A DNA stretch of 6,209 nt. It comes from Methylomarinum sp. (GTDB taxonomy: Bacteria > Pseudomonadota > Gammaproteobacteria > Methylococcales > Methylomonadaceae). Every line of letters starts with the position of its first letter. The first letter of the stretch is position 1. Location: NCBI GenBank assembly GCA_013139755.1, contig WTAG01000021.1, positions 1 through 6,209 of the forward strand, read 5' to 3'. Under the pieces are notes generated by a model that made no database searches, had not been told where the DNA came from, and saw only the letters and a program-made list of their open reading frames with translations. A program made the translations under genes and the position numbers. Positions 1 through 5,977 of the stretch are shown here, piece after piece.

Positions 1-162
1 TTCGGTATAAAATTTTAGCCGCCCTCGCATGCTATCGCATACGTCGGATTGGCAAATTTCCCTGACGCCTACCGCGGACTAAAAATCATCACTCTGCTAT
101 CGCTCCGTTTCCCTGATTTTCAGCGAAGGTCGGACGTGGGAACATGAGCTCTCGAAAAAACA
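1..162. other. GC-richer segment without a supportable gene
   Basis: This stretch is visibly richer in G and C than the AT-rich sequence after it. The frame starting at base 1 is open from 19 to 144 and ends with TGA at 145-147, but there is a TAG at 16-18 and no start codon, so no gene is called. The frame starting at base 3 is open from the left edge to TGA at 63-65 (about 20 codons) and could be the tail of an ORF entering from outside. A small imperfect hairpin lies at 26-43 with loop TATC, and the octamer GCTATCGC occurs twice (31-38, 96-103). It may be part of a dispersed repeat or the end of a neighbouring element. Confidence 0.35.
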
Positions 163-294
163 GGGTTTGATGTGGAAAAGTAGGACATTTCTTTTTCAAA
201 GTTCATCGTAAAAATCAAGAAAAAAGGTAGAAAGAGCAAAAGCGGGTTTCTTATGCTTGCTAAACTGAGTGCGGAAATGGAAGCGCGGACGACT
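163..294 (+). repeat. Degenerate leader repeat, copy upstream of the 116-residue gene
   Basis: This non-coding stretch shares ordered, imperfect blocks with the leader upstream of the CHAT gene. The block at 163-180 (GGGTTTGATGTGGAAAAG) resembles 1107-1124. The block at 236-250 matches 1161-1175 at 14 of 15 positions. The block at 279-294 (GGAAGCGCGGACGACT) matches 1283-1298 at 15 of 16 positions. The motif AAACTGAGTGC at 262-272 recurs at 1264-1275 with one inserted base. The blocks keep the same order and strand in both places, so the similarity is unlikely to be chance. Function is unknown; it may be a decayed tandem repeat or a conserved untranslated leader. Confidence 0.6.
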
Positions 295-347
295 AGCACG
301 CGATTAAAAATAAAGAGCCAACCCTGAATAAATTAAAATTTGAATAT

Positions 348-698
348 ATGTCAACAAAACCAATAACAATTGAATTTAAATACCCATGGACAATGGTACC
401 ATTTGAGTTTTCTGATGAGTGGATAGAGATAGTTAAGAATTCACTTAAATCAACAGATCCTCTTTTTAAAAAAGATATTTTTGTCTCTGGGCGACATGAA
501 TTTGAAAAATCACTCCTTATTGAAAATGATACAGATGATAATTATGCAATTGTCTCTATTAATAAGAAAATAGGTTCTCAAGAATACACTTGTACTACCA
601 TGGAGCTTTTTTCTTCAAGGCAGGAATATGCAAACAAATTACAGAAAGATCATGAAGTCGCATTAAAGGAAATACATGATCAGCAGAATGAAAATTGA
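348..698 (+). CDS. Hypothetical soluble protein, 116 residues
   Basis: I do not recognise a family. The protein is hydrophilic and mixed-charge, with no signal peptide and no membrane segment, so it is probably cytoplasmic. The N-terminal half contains an aromatic stretch (KYPWTMVPFEF, about residues 11-21); a central part around residues 56-75 alternates in a beta-like way (NDTDDNYAIVSINKK); the C-terminal 30 residues look like a charged helix rich in Glu, Lys and Gln. ATG at 348 is chosen as the first ATG of the open frame; no good Shine-Dalgarno sequence lies before it, so translation may be weak or the start uncertain (the frame is open back to a TAG at 294-296; the next ATG is at 393). 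It stands alone between a degenerate leader and structured repeat copy 1, the same arrangement as the CHAT unit, which suggests it is the cargo of a separate small module. Confidence 0.7.
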   Translation: MSTKPITIEFKYPWTMVPFEFSDEWIEIVKNSLKSTDPLFKKDIFVSGRHEFEKSLLIENDTDDNYAIVSINKKIGSQEYTCTTMELFSSRQEYANKLQKDHEVALKEIHDQQNEN

Positions 699-773
699 GA
701 GGCTGAGGTTATAAAGATTCATGAAGAAAAAATAAAGTATAACGACTACCCAACAATTTATAACTTGTCATTC

Positions 774-860
774 AACCAGCCCAATTCTTCATTTGCGTAG
801 TTTATTGCGGTGAAAATAAGCCAGTCGTTTGCCAAGTTTTAGATGTGAAACAGGCTGGTT
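774..860 (+). repeat. Left-half fold of repeat copy 1
   Basis: The arms AACCAGCC (774-781) and GGCTGGTT (853-860) are exact reverse complements and are unchanged in copy 2 (5994-6001, 6073-6080), although the intervening sequence has diverged. Two small hairpins lie inside: 800-806 with 815-821 (loop GCGGTGAA) and 836-840 with 847-851 (6-base loop). In each of these a T-G pair of copy 1 is a C-G pair in copy 2, so pairing is kept while sequence changes. This fits a folded RNA or a folded single DNA strand. Confidence 0.55.
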
Positions 861-868
861 AATTCATG

Positions 869-900
869 GTTATCGGGCGCACTAACGTGCGCCCGATAAC
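869..900 (+). repeat. Perfect 14-bp stem hairpin in repeat copy 1
   Basis: GTTATCGGGCGCAC (869-882) and its exact reverse complement (887-900) enclose the four-base loop TAAC. The stem is GC-rich and identical in copy 2 (6089-6120). No T-run follows, so it is not a standard Rho-independent terminator, although such a stem could still slow transcription or protect a 3' end. Its last five bases (ATAAC, 896-900) are also the first bases of the long inverted repeat 896-911/1018-1033, so the two folds compete. Confidence 0.85.
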
Positions 901-1033
901 GCGAAGCTCAGTAGAACTGTCCAGAACCACCGATTATCGAAAATCCGATAACCAAGTAGCTCCAGACAGATATTTTTTAAGCATGTATCGCTATCGCTCA
1001 CAAGCTTAAAAATACTCCTGAGCTTCGCGTTAT
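896..1033 (+). repeat. 138-bp element with 16-bp inverted ends (attC-like or MITE-like)
   Basis: ATAACGCGAAGCTCAG (896-911) is the exact reverse complement of 1018-1033. Between the ends lie smaller complementary pairs: 917-921 with 964-968 (CTGTC/GACAG), GATTATCG facing CGATAACC at about 932-953, and TTTTTAAGC facing GCTTAAAAA at about 975-1013. Size, orientation downstream of a gene, and AAC and GTT at the two ends recall an integron attC site; GTTATAT at 1029-1035 is near the GTTRRRY core. Against attC, the end arms pair without the usual extrahelical base and unpaired spacer, and GTTATAT departs from the consensus at one position. A non-autonomous inverted-repeat element is the alternative. 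Confidence 0.45.
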
Positions 1034-1073
1034 ATGCCTCCTGCGAATGCATGAAGCGGAAAAGAAAATTGTT

Positions 1074-1298
1074 GTGGAAAAAGCGAAAGTTGAGTGCTTT
1101 GAATTAAGGTTCGATGTGAAAAAGCTAACTCAGATGTGGAAAATATAAGCCTGTGAAAAAGCAAAAGCGGGGTTCGATGTTTACCAAGTTGAGTTTGGAA
1201 AAAATAAGCTCGACAGTATGCCAAGGGCTTTGGAAAGAGCAAAATCGAAATTCTGAGGTTTGCAAAGCTGAGTGCAAGAAAAGGAAGTGCGGACGACT
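1074..1298 (+). repeat. Degenerate tandem leader repeats upstream of the CHAT unit
   Basis: At least three decayed units can be aligned by eye. The block GGTTCGATG occurs at 1108-1116 and 1171-1179, with a weaker counterpart near 1250, giving spacings of roughly 63 and 79 bases. Each is followed by a purine-rich GTGGAAAA/TTGGAAAA block and AAGC; forms of TTGAGTG/CTGAGTG recur at 1090, 1188 and 1269. The segment resembles 163-294 block by block. The minus-strand open frame across 1030-1242 is a by-product of this biased composition and is not called as a gene. Confidence 0.55.
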
Positions 1299-1506
1299 GC
1301 CAAATTATTGAAAAATCAAACTGGCGCTTGAAAGTTAATTCAGATTCACATTAAAACCGCAGTGTGTGAAACTGCCAGTTCTGACATGAGAAAAAACCAT
1401 GATGCTTATTCAAAGTCCGGAACGGAAACCAGAAAAAGCGAAAAAGCTTGAAGAGCAAGAAATCAGAAGAAATGGAACGTCCCTAAATTGATTTTATTGA
1501 ACGCTA
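1299..1506. other. Non-coding spacer upstream of the CHAT unit
   Basis: I see no supportable gene here. One exact 7-base inverted repeat is present (AACTGGC 1319-1325 with GCCAGTT 1374-1380). The rest is purine-rich sequence with scattered GAAAAAGC blocks that look like further decayed leader repeats (about 1430-1460). No convincing pair of -35 and -10 boxes at proper spacing was found. Confidence 0.4.
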
Positions 1507-1578
1507 TAAGCCAAAATTTGAATTAATAGAGGTATGCTTAAGGATGAAGTGATCCTTATGAATTTAGAGCTTGGCTTA
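1507..1578 (+). promoter_or_regulatory. Candidate structured 5' leader of the CHAT operon
   Basis: Two nested inverted repeats lie 70-140 bases before the CHAT start. The outer arms are TAAGCCAA (1507-1514) and TTGGCTTA (1571-1578). The inner hairpin has a 7-base stem, TAAGGAT (1539-1545) with ATCCTTA (1552-1558), and a 6-base loop. The inner stem would bury an AAGGA sequence that could serve as ribosome binding site for the short upstream frame at 1558. It could be an operator palindrome or an RNA fold; with a single sequence I cannot tell. Confidence 0.3.
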
Positions 1579-1638
1579 GAACAAGTTTGCTCACCCCATT
1601 CTTCCATATTTTCACCACATATTTTAATACCTCTTTAG
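1558..1638 (+). CDS. Possible 26-codon upstream leader ORF
   Basis: An ATG at 1558 opens a frame of 26 codons (begins MNLELGLEQV, ends HILIPL) closed by TAG at 1636-1638. Its stop codon overlaps the AGGA ribosome binding site (1637-1640) of the CHAT gene, so ribosomes finishing it would sit on that site. An AAGGA sequence lies 13 bases before its ATG, a long spacing, and within a hairpin stem. Length alone gives no support for coding, so this is a candidate for translational coupling, not a confirmed gene. Confidence 0.2.
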   Translation: MNLELGLEQVCSPHSSIFSPHILIPL

Positions 1639-1640
1639 GA
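1637..1640 (+). promoter_or_regulatory. Ribosome binding site of the CHAT gene
   Basis: AGGA lies seven bases before ATG 1648, a normal spacing, and supports that start for the large protein. Confidence 0.7.
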
Positions 1641-1647
1641 AACCTTA

Positions 1648-4600
1648 ATGACAATAGCCGAATTAGACATTTATTTTCCTAGCTCTAATCAAATGACGGT
1701 TAAATTTGATAATCAAGAAAGTGAACTCTTGGATTTTCAAGCACCTTTTAGGAAAAAAGATTTAGAAGATTTACGCTGGTATATTGAAGTTTATGCAGCA
1801 CAATATACAGGGGAGCCTGATGACGAAGAAGCAAAGCGTATTGAGGTGAAATTAATCACTCTGGGTGAGGCTTTATTTCAAGAGGTTTTCTCAACAAATT
1901 CTGTAAAAGACTTATTTTATAAATTTCAACAGCAACAGTCAGATAAGTTGCTGACGATTCACACTAATGAAGCCGAAATCTTAGCATTGCCTTGGGAATT
2001 GTTATGCGAACCTCAAAATATATTTTTGAGTCAGCAACAACCTCCTGTTTCAATCCGTCGTTATTGTGTTAAAAGTCACTCACCGAGCTTTAGCCTTCAA
2101 GCTAAACCTAAGTTGCGGCTGTTGTTTATCGTTAGTCGCCCCAAAGATGAAAGTTTTTTAAATCCACGTTTAGACTCGCAAGCCGTGCTAGATGCATTAG
2201 ATAAACAAAATATTTCGCAAATTGAAATTGAGTTTTTAAGACCCGCAACTTTAGTAAAATTAACAGAACGTTTGAATAATAAAGATTTACCTCCAATTGA
2301 TATTATTCATTTTGATGGTCATGGTGTGTATAACGAACAAAAGCAATTAGGATATTTGATATTTGAAAGCTCACCAGATCCAGATAAAACGCTAGCAATA
2401 GACGACCCTACCGCTTCAAGAAAGCACGAAGTTTCGGCTGCACTATTAAGTAATAAATTAGTTCCTCACAATATTGCCTTAGTCGTATTATCAGCCTGTC
2501 AATCAGCAACGATTAGTAATGAACCATTAGGTTGTGTAGCAGCAGGATTGACTGATAAAGGTGTGCCGACTGTTTTAGCGATGGTTTATAGCGTATTAGT
2601 ACAAACCACTCACCAGTTATGTACTTCTTTTTATCAAGGGTTAGCTATAGGAGAAGGGATAGGAGCAGCTCTGGATATTGCACGTCAATCATTGAATCAA
2701 CAAAATAAGCGCGGTAAAAGACGACGTGGTGAGAGTGAGTTTGAATTAACTTTACAGGACTGGTTTGTACCTGCTTTGTATAGCACTAAACAACATGATG
2801 TTTTTATACAAAGCAATGCGCCGAAAATAGAAAAAGTTGCGTTTTGCCATGATTTACCCGCGCTACAAACGGCTGGATTTTTTGGGCGCAGTTGGGAATT
2901 GTGGCAGATTGAACGCTGGTTTGTGCATGGGGTAGAGCGTATCACGATTACGGGTTTTGGAGGACAAGGGAAAACCTATTTAGCCATTGAAACTGCGCAG
3001 TGGTTACTGCGTACCGATTTGTTTAATACCGTATGTTTTGTGGATTTTTCGCGTTATCAAGGTGCAGATGCATTACGCTACGCACTCAATACGTTAGGAG
3101 TATTGCTGGATAGAACTTTACTGGATGAAAAAGCTGTGTCACCGTTATTACAAACACGGCGTTTATTATGGGTTTGGGATAATTTGGAAAGTTTAGCTGC
3201 TGAAACTTTAGACGAATTATTAACGGTAGCGGAGCAATGGTCAACTCAGTGTCATTTTTTATTCACTACCCGTCAGCATCGGTTTGCTCAGGTGGATTAT
3301 GCTGAAGGAAATTCAAAGCATCAATATTTGGATTTGACGGGGTTAGCGGAAGCTGATGCGCTGGCTTATTTTAATCAGTTGTGGCAAACCTCCATACCGC
3401 CTGAACAGCCATATCCTTCACGTTACAAGTTGACCGTCTTGTTTAGTAAAGTGGCTTTTCATCCGCTATCGCTTGGCTTATTAGCACAGCAATTAAAAAC
3501 GCGCACGATAGCAGAATTAGGAAAGTGTTTAGAAATGTTATTATTGTGTGAGCCAGAAGGTAGCGAAGATAAGTCGTTGCTTGCTTCATTAACATTATCT
3601 TTAGATCACTTGCAACCCAAAGAACGTAATTTAATTAAACAGTTAGGGATATTCCAAGGTGGTGCAATGGAAGAAACTATTTTTGAAATCACTGAAATTA
3701 ATAAAGCTGATTGGATGAAATTGCGTCCAATTTTGGAAGATACAGGTTTAATTCAAGTAGAAAATTTAAATCATTTGGGTATTAAACACCCCTACCTTAA
3801 ATTCCATCCTACTTTAGCTCCTGTTTTATGGCATGAACTTACCTTCAAGCAACAAAAAAAAATAGCTATTCATTATAGGCAAACTTATTATAAAGCATCT
3901 AACTTTCTTTATGCTGAAGACACCAAGAATATTTTTGCTATTCGTGCTATATCTTCACGAGAATTACCTAACTTTCTTTATGCTGTTTATGCAGCTTTAC
4001 AAGAAAGAGAAACATTTTCTATCAAATTTTCTCGAAATATTAATATGTTTTTGGGTTACTTTGGCTTGCGAAACGAGAGAACTAAACTCATTAATAAAGC
4101 ACAACAAGCAAGTGGTAAAATTGGCTCAGAAAATTGGCTTTTAGTAAAAATGGATGAAGGAGATTTTTTATCTGAATCTTATAAGTACGTCCAAGCAGAG
4201 AAAATTTTCCAAGAAATTATTAAATATTTAATTAATATTCCTAATTACCGATGTTGTTTAATATTAACGAAATTAGGCACCTGTTGTCGTTATCAGGGTA
4301 ATACTATTAAGGCAAAAAAATATTATTTAAAAGGTTTGGAAATAGCGAAACAGTTAGAACAATCACATCTGGTAAAACGACAAACAGCCCTTATATATCA
4401 AGGATTAGCAAGCTCTCTTAAAGAGTCTGGGTATTATGACGATGCAAAAAAGTATTATGAAAAATCTTTGCTAATATATAAAAATATAGATGATATTAGT
4501 AGCGAAGCGTATGTGCAAGAAAAACTTGGACTATTAGCACTTACTCAAAATAATTTAGTGATTGCAGAGCAATACTTTCAGGCTGCATTAAGTATGTTTC

Positions 4601-5370
4601 AATCATTCAAACAAGATCTAGAGGAAGCGGGGGTTTTGAATCATTTAGGTCTAGTGTATCAAAAAAATAAAATGTGGGGGCAAGCTGAGCAATCCTATCG
4701 AAATGCTGCAAACATTCAAGAAAGACAAGGGAATTTAAATAGTGCTGCTGGAAATTGGAATAATTTAGCAATATTGAACAAAACACAAGGTAAACTAGAC
4801 GCAGCCGAGAATTGGCATCTTAAAGCAATTGCAGTTCAAAGACAGGGTAATTCAAAAGATTTGGCTGACAGTTTAAATAATCTAGCCATCTTATTGCAAA
4901 ACCAGCCTTACCGTTTAAATGAAGCTCAGCAATTGGCCGAAGAAGCGTTAACTATTCGTGAAGCTTTAGATGAAGCCAGTGCAGAAATTTGGAAAGCCTA
5001 TAATATCTTGGCAAGGATTACTGATAAACAGAAAAATAACGAACAAGCTAAAACTTATCGCCAATTATCTCGCAATAGCTATTTAAATTTTGCGGGAATG
5101 CCTAGTCAAATTCTGCCATGGAGGCAGTTTATTGATAATATACCTATGGTTTTAACTCATCCAGAATATCGTCAAGGTTTAGAAGAAGAGTTACAACAAG
5201 CTTCAGAAGAGCAGAAAAGCCTAGTAAAAGCTATTCAGAAAATATTAGACGGTGAGCGTAATGAGGCGGTTTTACTTGAGCTTTTAGATTATACAAATGC
5301 TGCCATTATTCACTTAATTTTAAAAGGCATAGAAAACCCCGAAAGTTTAAAAACTCTATTTAATCCCTAA
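1648..5370 (+). CDS. CHAT protease - STAND (NB-ARC/NACHT-like) ATPase - TPR protein, 1240 residues
   Basis: Large cytoplasmic signalling protein with no membrane segment, probably an ATP-switched protease. Residues about 65-378 form a CHAT (caspase-like) domain: LPWELL at 114-119, HFDGHG at 221-226 with predicted catalytic His225, LSACQS with predicted nucleophile Cys284, then GVP at 305-307. Residues about 411-735 form a STAND ATPase: FFGR at 411-414, Walker A GFGGQGKT at 436-443, Walker B WVWDNLE at 508-514 (Asp511), FTTR at 539-542, HPLSLGLL from 605, and a winged-helix-like part at about 647-735. Residues about 835-1147 carry seven or more TPR-like helix pairs at a regular 40-residue step (starts near 872, 914, 954, 994, 1034, 1074, 1114). 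The last 85-90 residues form a separate helical tail. In known families CHAT domains are cysteine proteases and STAND ATPases oligomerise after sensing a ligand; a defence or programmed-death role is inferred. The gene is followed 19 bases later by a small membrane-type protein gene. Base composition varies strongly along the gene. Confidence 0.93.
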   Translation: MTIAELDIYFPSSNQMTVKFDNQESELLDFQAPFRKKDLEDLRWYIEVYAAQYTGEPDDEEAKRIEVKLITLGEALFQEVFSTNSVKDLFYKFQQQQSDKLLTIHTNEAEILALPWELLCEPQNIFLSQQQPPVSIRRYCVKSHSPSFSLQAKPKLRLLFIVSRPKDESFLNPRLDSQAVLDALDKQNISQIEIEFLRPATLVKLTERLNNKDLPPIDIIHFDGHGVYNEQKQLGYLIFESSPDPDKTLAIDDPTASRKHEVSAALLSNKLVPHNIALVVLSACQSATISNEPLGCVAAGLTDKGVPTVLAMVYSVLVQTTHQLCTSFYQGLAIGEGIGAALDIARQSLNQQNKRGKRRRGESEFELTLQDWFVPALYSTKQHDVFIQSNAPKIEKVAFCHDLPALQTAGFFGRSWELWQIERWFVHGVERITITGFGGQGKTYLAIETAQWLLRTDLFNTVCFVDFSRYQGADALRYALNTLGVLLDRTLLDEKAVSPLLQTRRLLWVWDNLESLAAETLDELLTVAEQWSTQCHFLFTTRQHRFAQVDYAEGNSKHQYLDLTGLAEADALAYFNQLWQTSIPPEQPYPSRYKLTVLFSKVAFHPLSLGLLAQQLKTRTIAELGKCLEMLLLCEPEGSEDKSLLASLTLSLDHLQPKERNLIKQLGIFQGGAMEETIFEITEINKADWMKLRPILEDTGLIQVENLNHLGIKHPYLKFHPTLAPVLWHELTFKQQKKIAIHYRQTYYKASNFLYAEDTKNIFAIRAISSRELPNFLYAVYAALQERETFSIKFSRNINMFLGYFGLRNERTKLINKAQQASGKIGSENWLLVKMDEGDFLSESYKYVQAEKIFQEIIKYLINIPNYRCCLILTKLGTCCRYQGNTIKAKKYYLKGLEIAKQLEQSHLVKRQTALIYQGLASSLKESGYYDDAKKYYEKSLLIYKNIDDISSEAYVQEKLGLLALTQNNLVIAEQYFQAALSMFQSFKQDLEEAGVLNHLGLVYQKNKMWGQAEQSYRNAANIQERQGNLNSAAGNWNNLAILNKTQGKLDAAENWHLKAIAVQRQGNSKDLADSLNNLAILLQNQPYRLNEAQQLAEEALTIREALDEASAEIWKAYNILARITDKQKNNEQAKTYRQLSRNSYLNFAGMPSQILPWRQFIDNIPMVLTHPEYRQGLEEELQQASEEQKSLVKAIQKILDGERNEAVLLELLDYTNAAIIHLILKGIENPESLKTLFNP

Positions 5371-5375
5371 CTCTC

Positions 5376-5382
5376 AGAAGGA
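5376..5382 (+). promoter_or_regulatory. Ribosome binding site of the 139-residue gene
   Basis: AGAAGGA lies seven bases before ATG 5390 and six bases after the CHAT stop codon (5368-5370). It is the strongest ribosome binding site in the window, stronger than that of the CHAT gene, which suggests that the small protein is made in excess over the large one from a shared transcript. Confidence 0.8.
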
Positions 5383-5389
5383 TAATATT

Positions 5390-5809
5390 ATGATATTTAC
5401 TGAACAAGAACTACAAAACCTTTCCTCTGAAATTGACAAGCAATTACGCGAATTAGAAAGTGATTCGACTAGCGAAGGAATCACCAAAGCGACAAAAGAT
5501 GGTAAAAAAGTTATTCCCAGCAAACAAAAACAGCAACTGGAACAAGCTACAGGTGAAGAAGCAGAAACTTATCTGAAAAAATTCGCTTGCGCTGCGAAAA
5601 AAGACTTATGCATTGAAGGAGGTTTATTACATGATCAATTTGAAGAAATGGGCAATATGAGTAAAAAAAGTATGCTTCTTATTTTTGGCTCTGTTTTAAC
5701 AGGAATAGGATTACCTGCTGCCGCTTTACAAACAACGGCTGTCGCGGTATCGGTCATTGTTCTTTACATTGGAATAAAAGCCTTTTGTGAAGATTGTGCT
5801 AGCTCATAA
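5390..5809 (+). CDS. Small protein with hydrophobic C-terminal region, candidate CHAT partner
   Basis: A 139-residue protein of no assigned function. Residues 1-90 are hydrophilic and helix-prone, rich in Glu, Lys and Gln, with a lysine-rich stretch at about 33-47. Residues about 95-130 are hydrophobic and can be read as two membrane helices, 95-113 and 116-129, separated by a short Gln-Thr-Thr turn, or as one long hairpin. Four cysteines form two close pairs, Cys67/Cys74 before the hydrophobic part and Cys133/Cys136 at the extreme C terminus. There is no N-terminal signal peptide. The 19-base gap and strong ribosome binding site make it almost certainly co-transcribed with the CHAT gene. That coupling suggests a partner, a cleavage substrate, or a membrane effector released or activated by the protease; this role is inferred from position only. 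No classic caspase or gasdermin feature could be recognised in it. Confidence 0.85.
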   Translation: MIFTEQELQNLSSEIDKQLRELESDSTSEGITKATKDGKKVIPSKQKQQLEQATGEEAETYLKKFACAAKKDLCIEGGLLHDQFEEMGNMSKKSMLLIFGSVLTGIGLPAAALQTTAVAVSVIVLYIGIKAFCEDCASS

Positions 5810-5977
5810 TTAATGGGGTGTGATTAACAGTGTGAGGATTTGCTAGAATAACATTATTTTTATTGCCAATCTCCTTAGAACTAAGGAAAAAAGCGGATAC
5901 TGCCTTTTAATTAAAAATCAAAGGAGCAGTTCTTGAATTTAGGTATGGAAAATAAGACCTGACAACTGCTAAACTTT
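5810..5977. other. AT-rich spacer after the operon, weak hairpins only
   Basis: No gene is seen. A 6-base stem with loop GAAC lies at about 5873-5888 (TCCTTA/TAAGGA). A second, bulged hairpin pairs ACTGC (5899-5903) with GCAGT (5926-5930) and CTTT with AAAG inside. Neither is followed by a proper T-run, so no terminator is called. From about 5949 the sequence begins to resemble 729-757, so the repeat homology fades gradually on its left side. Confidence 0.4.

Larger units (their letters stand above)
758..1033 (+). repeat. Structured repeat, copy 1
   Basis: This copy aligns with 5978-6209, at an offset of 5220 bases. Across the 233 comparable positions I count 16 substitutions and one single-base indel (an A at 954/955 missing in copy 2), about 93% identity. 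All substitutions lie before base 845; 845-954 and 956-990 are identical to copy 2. The unit contains several inverted repeats: 774-781 with 853-860, a strong hairpin at 869-900, and a long-range 16-base pair 896-911 with 1018-1033. It has no coding potential on either strand. It follows the 116-residue gene by about 60 bases in the same orientation. The right end is set at the end of the long inverted repeat, because copy 2 is truncated by the window and cannot define it. Confidence 0.9.

Noticed and set aside
869..900. Rho-independent terminator
   Set aside because: The stem is very strong, but the sequence after it is GCGAAGCTCAG with no T-run, and it is shared exactly by a second repeat copy, which points to a repeat function rather than a simple terminator.
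896..1033. Canonical integron attC site
   Set aside because: Position, size and AAC/GTT ends fit, but the end arms pair continuously for 16 bases without the extrahelical base and unpaired spacer of known attC sites, GTTATAT deviates from GTTRRRY, and no integrase is in view. Kept only as a hypothesis.
1030..1242. 70-codon open frame on the minus strand
   Set aside because: It starts inside the structured repeat and runs through the degenerate leader repeats; the protein is low-information, and the frame is explained by the purine-rich plus strand lacking minus-strand stops.
1074..1298. CRISPR array
   Set aside because: Repeat blocks are imperfect, unevenly spaced (about 17-80 bases) and not separated by unique spacers of constant length; no cas gene is present.
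1488..1510. Promoter made of TTGATT (1488) and TATAAG (1505)
   Set aside because: The spacer would be only 11 bases, too short for a sigma-70 type promoter, and no better pair was found.
2697..2945. 82-codon open frame on the minus strand
   Set aside because: It lies entirely within the CHAT-STAND coding region, antisense to the linker and pre-Walker A part, with no protein signature of its own.
3911..4144. 77-codon open frame on the plus strand
   Set aside because: It is an out-of-frame overlap within the large gene; the main frame is clearly coding through this region.
5934..5963. Short frame starting with TTG after AAAGGAG
   Set aside because: Only nine codons before a TGA, and it lies in the fading left edge of repeat copy 2; no support as a gene.
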